From: Neospora caninum Liverpool
Lineage: Eukaryota; Apicomplexa; Conoidasida; Eucoccidiorida; Sarcocystidae
DNA: 64,000 nt
Assembly: GCF_000208865.1 (NCBI RefSeq)
Contig: NC_018396.1
Coordinates: forward strand, 682,001-746,000
Direction of reading: 5' to 3'
In this document: positions 44,993-53,868 of the stretch, one piece after another
Position numbering within the stretch: position 1 is the first letter of the stretch
Layout of the letters: each line of letters starts with the position of its first letter
Made by a program: the position numbers and the translations under genes
The notes under the pieces: generated by a model
What the model was told of the DNA's origin: nothing
Databases searched by the model: none
What the model saw: only the letters and a program-made list of their open reading frames with translations

Positions 44993-46186
44993 TTATGTTT
45001 TCACCTTGTGTGTGCGTTGCTCCGCACCGTCTCCGTTCATCTGCTCGGCAACTTTGTCGTTGCTCAGTTCCCGCCTACGTACACGGGGCGTTGCTGACAG
45101 CTGCATCCCGAATAAGCGCTTGAAGAAATTGGTGAATGCTCTCCAAGCGGATTTTGCTCTCTCCACCGTACCGCCGACTGCTTTGCCACCAGCATCTAAC
45201 ACTGTTTCCCCGTCTGCAGCCGCTCCACCCTTTCCAGCACTAGCTGTGCGCTTTGCAGCCTCCAGCGCTTTGCCTCCAGCAGTCACAACAGAATCCGTTC
45301 CTGATGCGGCAGCACGCAGCAACGTATCGCCCGCCGTGGCCGCACCTTGTTCACCTGGAGAAGAGACTTTAGCAGCTGCTTGGCCGGTTGCAATGGTGTC
45401 TTTCTTGCCGAGAGAGGCGAGTTCTTCAGTAGCATTTACAACATCGCTGCCAATACCAGTTAGATCATTTTCTTTCATCGCCTTGCCCACCCCAAGACTG
45501 CCCATGGCTGTCACGGCTTCGGAACCTGCCGAGCCCACAGCTGCCGCCACGTCGCTTGCCTTGCTCACCGCGTCCTCTCCTTTAGCCACAAGGTCTTCCA
45601 TTCCTCTAAGAGCTTCAACACGTGGAGCGGGATTTCTGAACACGCAGAAAGCAAGCAGCACATCATGGTAATAGCGGTTCACGGCATCTGCAAAGTGGGG
45701 TGTTCCTCATTCTTTTTTGTTGTTTTATGCTCGCACGGACATTGCGTGGTCGTGATTTCCCGGTATACGAGGCTCCGGGCCGACCACGTGCCTCAGGTTC
45801 ACTCCACACAGAGGTTAGTCCGGAAATCGTAGAAGCAGGTGATGAATGCTGCGCAGTCAATGCAGCAAACTCAGCTATCGCTCAGATGCCAAGAATGGGC
45901 AGCTGCTGGATACGATTTGTTTGCCGCATACGTCCTGTTGTAAGGTACCCCGGCATGGTGGAAAGTAGACATAGCTGTGGAAGAAGTGAAGCAAGCTCTG
46001 GGAGCGCCTCCCTTTCTCAGCTGGCCTCACGTAATTAGTTCACCTAACCAACACGATCCGGCTGTTTGGAAACAACTCCCCACCTAGAGAGTTAAAGATT
46101 TTAGTACATGTAGGAATAGCAATGATAATTGTTATAGCTGAGACGTATAACAACGTATATCGACTTAAGACCGACACACACATCAT
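44993..46186 (-). CDS. Candidate secreted Ala/Lys-rich protein, GRA2-like gene architecture
   Basis: I do not recognise this protein from any named family. Proposed exons 46186-46044 and 45635-44993 encode 261 residues. Exon 1 starts MMCVSVLSRYTLLYV and holds a hydrophobic stretch (about residues 12-28) that could be a signal peptide or anchor. It ends GTT AG at a GTGAAC donor in phase 2. Exon 2 begins after a good pyrimidine-rich acceptor and is rich in Ala, Gly, Ser and Lys, with repeated heptad-like helices (such as VSKASDVAAAVGS and ALEAAKRTASA). A strongly amphipathic AWRAFTNFFKRLFGM precedes a basic, charged tail. The neighbouring GRA2 has the same plan: short signal exon, phase-2 junction giving Val-Arg, then one exon with amphipathic helices. 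A dense-granule role is inference from position and architecture. Without exon 1 the frame has no ATG until residue MEDL. The intron is 408 bp. Confidence 0.6.
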
Positions 46187-47888
46187 ACCTGCGATAAATA
46201 TATCTTGGATGATTGTATATTAGCGGCAAAGTGTCAATCAAACATGGTAATTTTCGGTTCTCCATGGAATCTATTTGGAAGAACAGGCGCTTTTACCCGG
46301 AAGAAAAAGACCCCGCTGCGAGATGCACCGGACCCCACACTAGTGCGAGCGCGAGACCTTGGAGAACGAGGTCGGAATCCAGGAGGCGTTGAAACTTGGT
46401 TTTCTTCACAGTCGTCATTGTGGAAGTCGATACACGTATCTTGGCATGAACTGAGACTGCCTAACTGTGGGAGACATATTCCCAAGGACTCGCTGTCAGG
46501 TTCCCTCACTCGTTGCATGGAGTGCCCGCGGACGAGGGAGGCTTACACGCCAGTCGGCAGCTTTTACAGGGGAGACGGCCCAGTACCCGCCGTATCTAAA
46601 CGGCCGTGCAGAATCGATCTGCAGCGAAATCGCCCGTATGGAAAACATTCAGAAGCATGAACGAGCCAAAATACTTTAACGTTCTTGCAATGTAGCCCGT
46701 ACATGTAGCGGAAACACACACCGACAGCGCCTCTCGTGTCAGCACATCGACTCCCGAGCCTCCGACGGCGGCGTCTCCCTGCCCGTAAGGCCACGCGGCC
46801 CGTCTTGATCGCCGACCGCTTGGTTCCAAGTAGCTTCTATTTCGGCTGGCATGCGGCCCCACCCTCATTACTGTCACCCCGCATAAAAAGTTACTAGCAT
46901 AAGGATTCTCTGGCGTCGACCCTATTCCATATGAAAATTCCGAAGACGGGAACCCGTCTTCGAGGAGAGGTGTATCTCTGTAACTGTTTAGAAATAACTC
47001 TATACCTGTTTCTCGAACTGCGCTGCTGCCTGTCACAAAGGTTTCAGGTTAGGTTAACTGGACCGCCGGCGCCGTGCCGACTTCTTCACAGATGCTAGCA
47101 AGCGTATCTCCGTTACAGTCAAAAGGATCCCCGTACATCCGAGTTCCCCAATCCCACACACATTCGCAGAGTCACTGTGCAGCGTTAATGTTTACTATTC
47201 CCTTCTAGTGCAGGAGCACGAATGCGATCGAGTGGACTATTTCTAAGCGTGCTTTCCATGATACTTTGTTGTATCGATCCCCACGTCTCGCTGTATTGGA
47301 TACCCCTCCCTATGCACTCCAACAGTGGATCCGGCCGCGACTTCTCTGCTATCCGAAGCCACGACTGCTGCGACATTTCAATTCTTGTTCCTCCCTGTTG
47401 TAATGTTCTATGAACAGTCGAAAAAACCGAAACGGCGAGGTAATTTGCTCCATCGTTTATGTGTGTCGTTAGACTTTTTTCATGACCATAACGATGCAAC
47501 AAACTACGCATCGCAATCGCAAGAAATAAATCTAATCTCTTCGCAGCCCACGCACGCACACAAAGCCCAGGACATCCGAAAAATGTCACACACAACTATT
47601 GGCACCCGAAAATGGGCCATCGTATGCACGTACGCGAATGCAACGGTCTCATTCTCGTTCGCCCCCAAGAGCTGTTTGCAACAGATGTTGTCATCCTGCG
47701 CACAATTCATACTTGCACTGCATTTAATGCCGTGTGCCGTTTTTTAACGCCATACACACCGTGACACGACATCCGCCCCACATACCTTAAGTAGGATATT
47801 GAAATCCAACGCTTGTTAGCTGTCTTAAGCAGTCCAGGGGGGTGGTGGTGTACAGCAGTCATAAAGAACTTGACGTTTAGTGATTTTC
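46187..47888. other. Intergenic region between the two secreted-protein genes
   Basis: About 1.7 kb between the start of the candidate GRA2-like gene and the stop of GRA2, both on the minus strand. It should hold the GRA2 3' untranslated region at the right end and the neighbour's promoter at the left. I found no A/T-GAGACG heptamer upstream of 46186 on the coding strand. Repeat copy A (47793-47873) lies just beyond the GRA2 stop. Confidence 0.6.
47793..47873 (+). repeat. Repeat copy A, in the GRA2 3' flank
   Basis: About 80 bases that recur at 51487-51562 (same orientation) and 51862-51932 (inverted). The best-conserved core is AAGCAGTCCAG, then GGGGTGGTGGTGTACAGCA, then TCATAAAGAAC, preceded by GAAATCC-AACGCT and AGCTGTCTT. 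It begins 15 bases after the GRA2 stop codon, so it is almost certainly in the GRA2 transcript's 3' untranslated region. Confidence 0.9.
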
Positions 47889-48764
47889 TTAATTGACTTC
47901 AGCTTCTGGCGTTCCCCGTCCTTCTCCATCGTCCTTCTTAAGCCCAGCCTCAAGAATTTCCTCAGCCAACATCTCTGCGGTTTGCTGCACGTCATTTTGC
48001 TCTTTACGAGTACGCTGAACTTCACCTGATCGCGGGCCACTGGGGGGCACTTTTTCAGTCGGCGCCGCAGTCGTAGTGCCTGTCGGTGCCGACTCTTTAA
48101 GCTCAAGGCTCTTGCCAGCGCTCTGCAGGCCCTTAGCTGTGGCTTTCCTGACGGCCAAGTAGCCCTTATACGACTGGTCTTTTGCAACGTCAAAGCCTTT
48201 CATTGTCGCTTTCTTCACGTGGTAGTAGGCGTTCTCAGTTTCCTGTCCGACCTTCGCAGTAAACTGCTTGAGTAATCGATAAGCTTTTGCCGCTGCCTGT
48301 TTTACAGCTTCCGCCGTGGGTGTCTCCGGTTGCCTCTCGCCTGGCAGATCTTCGGGTGCAGCCATTGATTCTCTGCAAAAAGGCAATTGCATTGAGCATC
48401 GCGCGTGGGGCACTAGATCGCATATAAGCATGAACCAGGAGCGGGCGATACACGCATGGCAAGACAACAGAAACCTGCCCCCAACGGCTGTGACGAGCAC
48501 TCCATGCTACTACTGCCCGATGAAACAGACGGAGGTACATGATACAGTGTTGGAAAATCTAGCCAGCTCTACCCTTTAACCCTTGGGTTCGCAGCAAGTT
48601 GTGGTAACCTACCTAACATCATCGCCACGGGGATATCCGGAATAACCGCTGCCAACCGGCTGTCCATTGACGGTTCCCCTGCCAGAAAAATCGGCTGCCT
48701 TTACCGAGGCGCCGACCAGGGCGCCAACGGCAACAACAAGTATCCAACGTTTCCCCGTGAACAT
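47889..48764 (-). CDS. GRA2: Dense granule protein GRA2
   Basis: Exons 48764-48613 and 48372-47889 (intron 240 bp, phase 2) encode 211 residues. The N-terminus, MFTGKRWILVVAVGALVGAS, is a signal peptide with likely cleavage near residue 23. It closely resembles T. gondii GRA2, sharing LVVAVGALV and an A-[ED]-F-S-G start of the mature protein. The mature part contains amphipathic helices (about 70-125; e.g. KQAAAKAYRLLKQFTAKVG and YYHVKKATMKGFDVAK), then a Thr/Pro/Glu-rich tail ending GTPEAEVN. In T. gondii, GRA2 is secreted from dense granules into the parasitophorous vacuole, where its amphipathic helices help form the intravacuolar membranous nanotubular network; the same role is inferred here. 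Divergence from the T. gondii sequence as I remember it, with an equally simple two-exon gene, points to Neospora. Two AGAGACG motifs lie upstream. Confidence 0.94.
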
Positions 48765-48940
48765 CGTGTGGTGCTACGCAAAAACAGCAGTAAATAGTCA
48801 AAACAGTTACTTGTGGGAAAAGAAGTACAAATGAGGTATCGACCGTCAAAAAGAATTCATTTGACGAACTGCCCTTCGCAAACCCGCTCATGGCGTATGA
48901 CGGACAGCAGACAGCGACGCACGGGCCACCGGTCCTCTTG

Positions 48941-48959
48941 CGTCTCTACCGACGTCTCT
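48941..48959 (-). promoter_or_regulatory. Paired AGAGACG heptamers upstream of GRA2
   Basis: On the coding (minus) strand, two AGAGACG copies occur at 48959-48953 and 48947-48941, five bases apart and about 180-195 bases before the GRA2 ATG. They match the A/T-GAGACG heptanucleotide described as a promoter element of T. gondii dense-granule genes, GRA2 included. Being paired, correctly oriented and at promoter distance supports function. The GAGACG hexamer alone is common in this GA-rich genome. Confidence 0.7.
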
Positions 48960-49067
48960 GTGTAAAGATGATGCCGTTCACACGAATAGCCGGATATAGC
49001 TGACTGAGGGGACACGGCGTACGCTGCCCCTGACCAACAGCACAGAAAAGACACACGTGCGGTCACC

Positions 49068-49089
49068 TGCCCCCCCCCTCCCCCCCACT
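49068..49089. other. C-tract upstream of GRA2 (G-rich on the coding strand)
   Basis: Two long C runs separated by a T (CCCCCCCC, then CCCCCCCC with one interruption) about 305-325 bases upstream of the GRA2 ATG. On the GRA2 coding strand this is a G-rich tract. It could adopt unusual structure or exclude nucleosomes; a function is speculative. A similar C tract occurs at about 1161-1175. Confidence 0.8.
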
Positions 49090-49133
49090 CGTATCGTCAA
49101 TACCACCGGCCGAGTGTGCCTCGCCTCGAGAGG

Positions 49134-49668
49134 TACGAAATCGTGTTCGTACTTCGAGGGATATGTAGGTAACCATAGTCTTGCTTTGAACTAGTGTAGT
49201 AGCATTGCCGTTTTCTCCGCGAATCCAAACGCTTAGCTAAACGTGATCACGCCATTAACCTCAAGCTGTTTAAGGCGCTTGCTGCCCACGAGATATTCGG
49301 TAGGCACATTGCGCCTTTGTGGCATCCAGATAGGCGACTGACGCAGAGACGAATGGGGACAGTGAACTAGTGAAGTGTTTCTTTTCCCTATGCGACGGAA
49401 CAGCTACGAAATAGTGTCCGTACTTAGAGGGATATGTAGGTAAGCATTATCTTGCGTTGAACTAGTGTAATAGCAATACTGTTTTCTCGGCGAATCCCAA
49501 CGCTTAGCTAAACGCGAACCCGCCGTTCACCTCAAGCCGTTTAAGGCGCTTGTGCCGACGAGATATTTGGGAGGACCACACAGTGCATTGGGGACAGTCA
49601 GATAGGTGACCGACGTAGAAACGGGGTTGGTGGACGGTAGTGAAGTGTTTCTTCCCTGTACACGGCGG
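49134..49668. repeat. Tandem duplication of a 271-bp unit
   Basis: Unit 1 (49134-49404) and unit 2 (49405 to about 49668) are direct, diverged copies. Shared blocks include TACGAAAT, GAGGGATATGTAGGTAA, GAACTAGTGTA, AACGCTTAGCTAAACG, GTTTAAGGCGCTTG, CGAGATATT and AGTGAAGTGTTTCTT. No conserved open frame spans either unit. The duplication starts about 370 bases upstream of the GRA2 ATG. It may be a remnant of a lineage-specific satellite; I cannot match it to a named family. Confidence 0.9.
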
Positions 49669-51486
49669 TATGCCTGCAGCACTCGCTCGAGTACAGGCGC
49701 CGACTACACCGCTGCCCGACGTTAATTCGCCATGCGTAAAAAATGTGCATGTTCCCCTCTTCCGGAGTTACGCGTAATATGCGAACACAAGGCCCTAGCA
49801 GGTCGTACGCATGAATCGTTTGCCTCTTAACCAGGTCTGTCAATCTAGTTTTCGGCAACAACGGTTTGGAGCCGATTCAGAGCGCAGCATACCGGTAAGG
49901 TATTGGATGGATATATGCAGATACTCTGACAAACACTGGATCTACCGTGCAGGATCAATTATATTTTTCAATGGCCTCACGGAAGCTGATCGACACATGC
50001 GGGCATCAAATTTTGTAGTGATGTTCCCGAGACCAAAGCAATGAGCCGGGCTGACGGCCAGCGGCCTCTTATTCGCCGAAACCGTAAATATAGGTCTCTC
50101 TGAGCGTTCAACCCACATTCGTCAACCCCCGTCGATCTGTTATCCGTACATTTTCGAAGAATCCCTGCGTGGGTGATGTGTGTCACCAGCATTTATGGAC
50201 GGGACTTGCCTCCGCACGACACAGCATTATATGCGTCAGTGCAAAACAGCTGACGCCAATATTTGATACTCACCTGAAACCCCTATTTATCGTCTCCACT
50301 GTATCTGCCTCTTCGCACCCTGCGGGTGCACACACAAAAGAGGCACAAACGCTGTGGACAAATGACTTGTTCTGAAGAATGGGGACCCTCACAGGCCCGC
50401 GGCGGGGTGTAGAGCGGCAAACGAAATGGATCTGCTCTTCATTTAATGAAACGGAGAAGGGTAAGAAGCTTAATCCTTGTTAGGTTCTGTTGGTTGTCTC
50501 CGGTGTCACGTGCTTCCAGATAACAACGGTCATCTGACGTTTTTCTGGGTTGTACCACCACAAGGCAGCAGGCTGTTTCCCTCTCGATTCGAGAAGATGG
50601 GAAGCTGCTATGGGCTTGAGCTTCACAGCCAATTGATGATGGTTTCAAATAAGGGAGTCTGGTTCATGGCACCAAGCGTAGCTTCATAGTCTTCACGAGA
50701 GTTTGAACGTACCGCAGCACACTGAAACGCGGTGAGGTGGTGCAGTCCTGTCGGGCCTCCCAACTTGTGGAAGTCTCTTGTTGCCCTGCTTTTTGTCGTC
50801 ACCTTGGAAATCAAAGAAAGCCAGCACCGGCTCACCTCAGCACACGGATTTGGCCGGGAGCACCCGAATACTAGCCGAGCGATAACCGACCTAGTTGTTG
50901 ACACCGGGTGCTCGTGAAATGACAAGCTGTCGCTAACCGTCACCGTATTTGTTCTGTTGACGGCAAACACAAATTTTACGTATGCAACCCCCAGCCGCAT
51001 GCATGAAACAGATCCTCTCATCCAATGACCAGCCAACTTACGGGAGACACTTTTCTTTGAAACACACTTCCCATCTCGCCGTTTTTATGATCTCAAAGCA
51101 CCAGATGCCATGTGATCTATATAGTATAACGGCACATTAACCTGAACCTGCGATAGATAAATAGATCTTATATTGATACAATTATCGTACAAGCACTCAG
51201 CTAGTTATCGAGAGACACTCACAAGCCCAAAACCATAACTTCAAAATCTGAATGGTTTGCGATAGCGCCATAACACAGTGATATTTTGCACAGTTCAACC
51301 CTGTATTATTTACTATCGAAGATTCGGACACAGGAGGCTGTAGTCGTGAGGCAAGAACGCGCAAACATGAAGCCACAACCACGGCGGCAGGCAGGTCTCC
51401 CCTACCTCACTCGTGTGTGTGTCCGAGGGTGCCCAAAATAACCAGCGAGATCAAGAAAACCCAAGGTAGCTCCGCCAATGACACGA

Positions 51487-51562
51487 CTGAAATGCATACC
51501 AACGCTATCAGCTGTCTGAAGCAGTCCAGTGGGGTGGTGGTGTACAGCAATCATAAAGAACC
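51487..51562 (+). repeat. Repeat copy B (same orientation as copy A)
   Basis: Matches copy A from CTGAAATGC through AACGCT, AGCTGTCT, AAGCAGTCCAGTGGGGTGG and GTGTACAGCA to TCATAAAGAACCT. It shares the CAGTGGGG variant and the AGCAATC form with copy C, so B and C are closer to each other than to A. Confidence 0.9.
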
Positions 51563-51861
51563 TCGTTGCCTGTAGCGCATGATCGAGAGTCATATCAGAA
51601 CCATAGGTAGGAGACTGGGGTAGCCGACAGCGAAGCGAGGAAAGCAGCTGTTCGAATCAGCTCTGGTATGTCCCCCCAAAATGAGAGAGACATTTTCCAG
51701 CAAACTCACTGCCCCATTACGCCGTCGACTGCAGGTCGGGACATGGCCCTACGCCACATCTGAAACGGTGCTTCGAAATAAAAACAAAGGCACGGCAATC
51801 CACCCTCCTGCATGTACAGGATACTGCATATGACTCCAGTTATGAGATACACACAACCAAG

Positions 51862-51932
51862 TTCTTTATGATTGCTGTACACCACCACCCCACTGGACTG
51901 CTTAAGACAGCTAAAAGTTTTGGATTTCACCA
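51862..51932 (-). repeat. Repeat copy C, inverted relative to A and B
   Basis: The reverse complement of this stretch matches copy A from GTAGGAT through GAAATCCAA, AGCTGTCTTAAGCAG, GGGGTGGTGGTGTACAGCA and TCATAAAGAACTTG. With copy B, 300 bases away, it forms an inverted pair. On the plus strand it reads in the same sense as the GRA2 3' flank does on the minus strand. Confidence 0.9.
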
Positions 51933-53868
51933 TCCTACCGGTCTTCATTTTTGCTTGGCAGCTGTATGTCGCGCACGCGTCCTTCCAAGCAAATGTTTGG
52001 TTCGCGGTAAGCGGCTTTTACTAGAAGACGTTCACTTTTTCCAGGCGCAAAGCGGCACGCGCTGTGAGCCGTGCGCCCGTTCCCCCCTCGATAACCACGA
52101 AGAATCTCTCACCTAAAGCTTACACAGGAACCCTCCTACCGAGCGCTTTTGCCGACCGCTTTTTCTTTCTATTGCCTTGCTGTCTTGTGAAGAGATGTTG
52201 TGCGATCTTCCTCATGCTTCCACTTTTTCGCCCGTGTGCGGTGACTGAGTATCTTCTTGTCTCCTTCCAGAACCATACGCTGGACAGTTGGGCAAAGAAT
52301 CCAGCTTTCCGATCAAGACGCGGCGGCTGTCCTCTCCGTCCGGTGTGTCGATCGCCTTCGCAGTGTGCCTTCTCTTTTACTTTAAATCCTCCCCTCTTTT
52401 CGCCTGCATCTCACCCGAAAACTGCTCCTTCCTAACACACAGCGAATGCTGAGGCCGGTGAAAATCACCGGCTCGTCAATGTCGGGAGATGCAACGGCTG
52501 GGCACGTGCTTTTACGCTTGGGACCAGGCGCCCGTTCGCGACTCGCAAAAGTCATCGTGGAAAGACCAACTCGGCTCCTCTCCGCTGGAAAATGCGACTT
52601 TTCCGCCGTGCTTCTTCCCACACAGGAGAGGAGGCGTCGCTCGAACCTCTGCTGCCCTTCCCTTCGATATCAAGAGTGTTTTGGACGGCCTTTCCTTTCC
52701 CGCGTTTTCTCCTGCCCTCGCACAACGCCGAAGGGCCACGTGCAGCGAGTTAAAAGGGGAGAAATAGTACAAACCGAGTGGAAAAGATAGCGGAGAAATC
52801 GGAGCGAGCCGTAGTTCCATGACTCCCCTGCCCATTCCACTTGCCGCAAAGACAAATCGTCGGCTGCTTTGAACGCCATTTCCGTCCGCGCGTGAAAGGT
52901 GCGTCTTGTCTATTCGTCAAAAATAGGTCTTCTCGTTTCGTTCATCTGCACATACTCTGCCTCTCCCTCCTCTTTTTCCTCCGGGGACCGACAGGCTGCT
53001 GAAAAGTTCTCCGTCTCCAGGCAAGTGTTTTCACCCCTCTAGAAAAGCGAATTTTGTGTGAGGGTCCACGGGGCGTTTTCTCACCGGTTTCTTCTTCACG
53101 CTTCCACGAGCGACGCATTGCTCCAAAAAACACAGCAGAGAGGGGGAACAACGCTTCGTGACAGACCCGTCGCAGTGACCGCCTACACACTGTCCAGTTG
53201 GTTTTGTCCTGTCCCCTCATCCCTACACGTCAAGCAATCTTTAGGACGACACCACCCGCCGCTCTACGGCGGCCTTACCGTCGCGAATAGCCACTTCGCT
53301 TTCTCTTCTTCCTGGTCTCAACGGTCGCCCTTCTCTCTCTTCTGTCGCTTTCCCGTTTCTTTTCGTGTCTCGCCTTTTTCTTCTGTCTTTTCTCCCGTTG
53401 TGTCTCGACTTTTACCCGCACCTTCTCTCAGGGGCCTCCCTTTTTCTCGTCGCGATGAGGGGCGGAGCGAAGGCAACGCGACACAGTGCGGGAGTGCCTT
53501 ATCCTTGCTCCTTCGTCCGTCTGTCTTCTCTCGTGCTCCGTCCTGAGTCTTCTCCCAAACGTGTGGACTGTAGAGAGGTCCGTGCTGCCCGACATTTCGG
53601 CGTCCAACGCGCCTTCTCGAGGAACAGAAGGCCGTTGTCTGTTCCATCTCTTCTGTAGACCCTGTTGTCGGACAAGCAGAGGGGGAGAGTGAAAGAGGAA
53701 ACGGACTACAAACCCGCTGTGAACGGGACACGGACACAACCCCACAGACACAGGGAGAGGACGAGCGGAAGGGGCTTCCTCTCCTCGAGGAAGGGAGGTA
53801 CGTGTCGCTGTGTTCTCGGCCTCCCTTCCGTCTCTTCCTCTTGAGAGAGAAGCGTCAACTCCCAGCGC

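Larger units (their letters stand above)
48765..53868. other. Gene-poor region between GRA2 and TRAPPC10
   Basis: About 5.1 kb between divergently transcribed genes. The left end holds the GRA2 promoter, the C-tract and the 271-bp tandem duplication; the middle has repeat copies B and C; the right end (about 52.8-53.87 kb) should hold the TRAPPC10 promoter and leader. From 49.7 to 52.0 kb I see only short chance frames and no RNA gene. The left two thirds lack the strong GA/CT strand bias of the rest of the window. Confidence 0.6.

Noticed and set aside
44993..45682. The GRA2-neighbour frame read as beginning at 45682
   Set aside because: The codon there is GTG, and the sequence just before 45635 is a pyrimidine-rich acceptor; a spliced ATG exon at 46186 explains it better.
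51700..51865. A GRA2 pseudogene preceding repeat copy C
   Set aside because: Sequence before copy C on the plus strand does not resemble the end of the GRA2 coding region; only the 3' flank element is shared.
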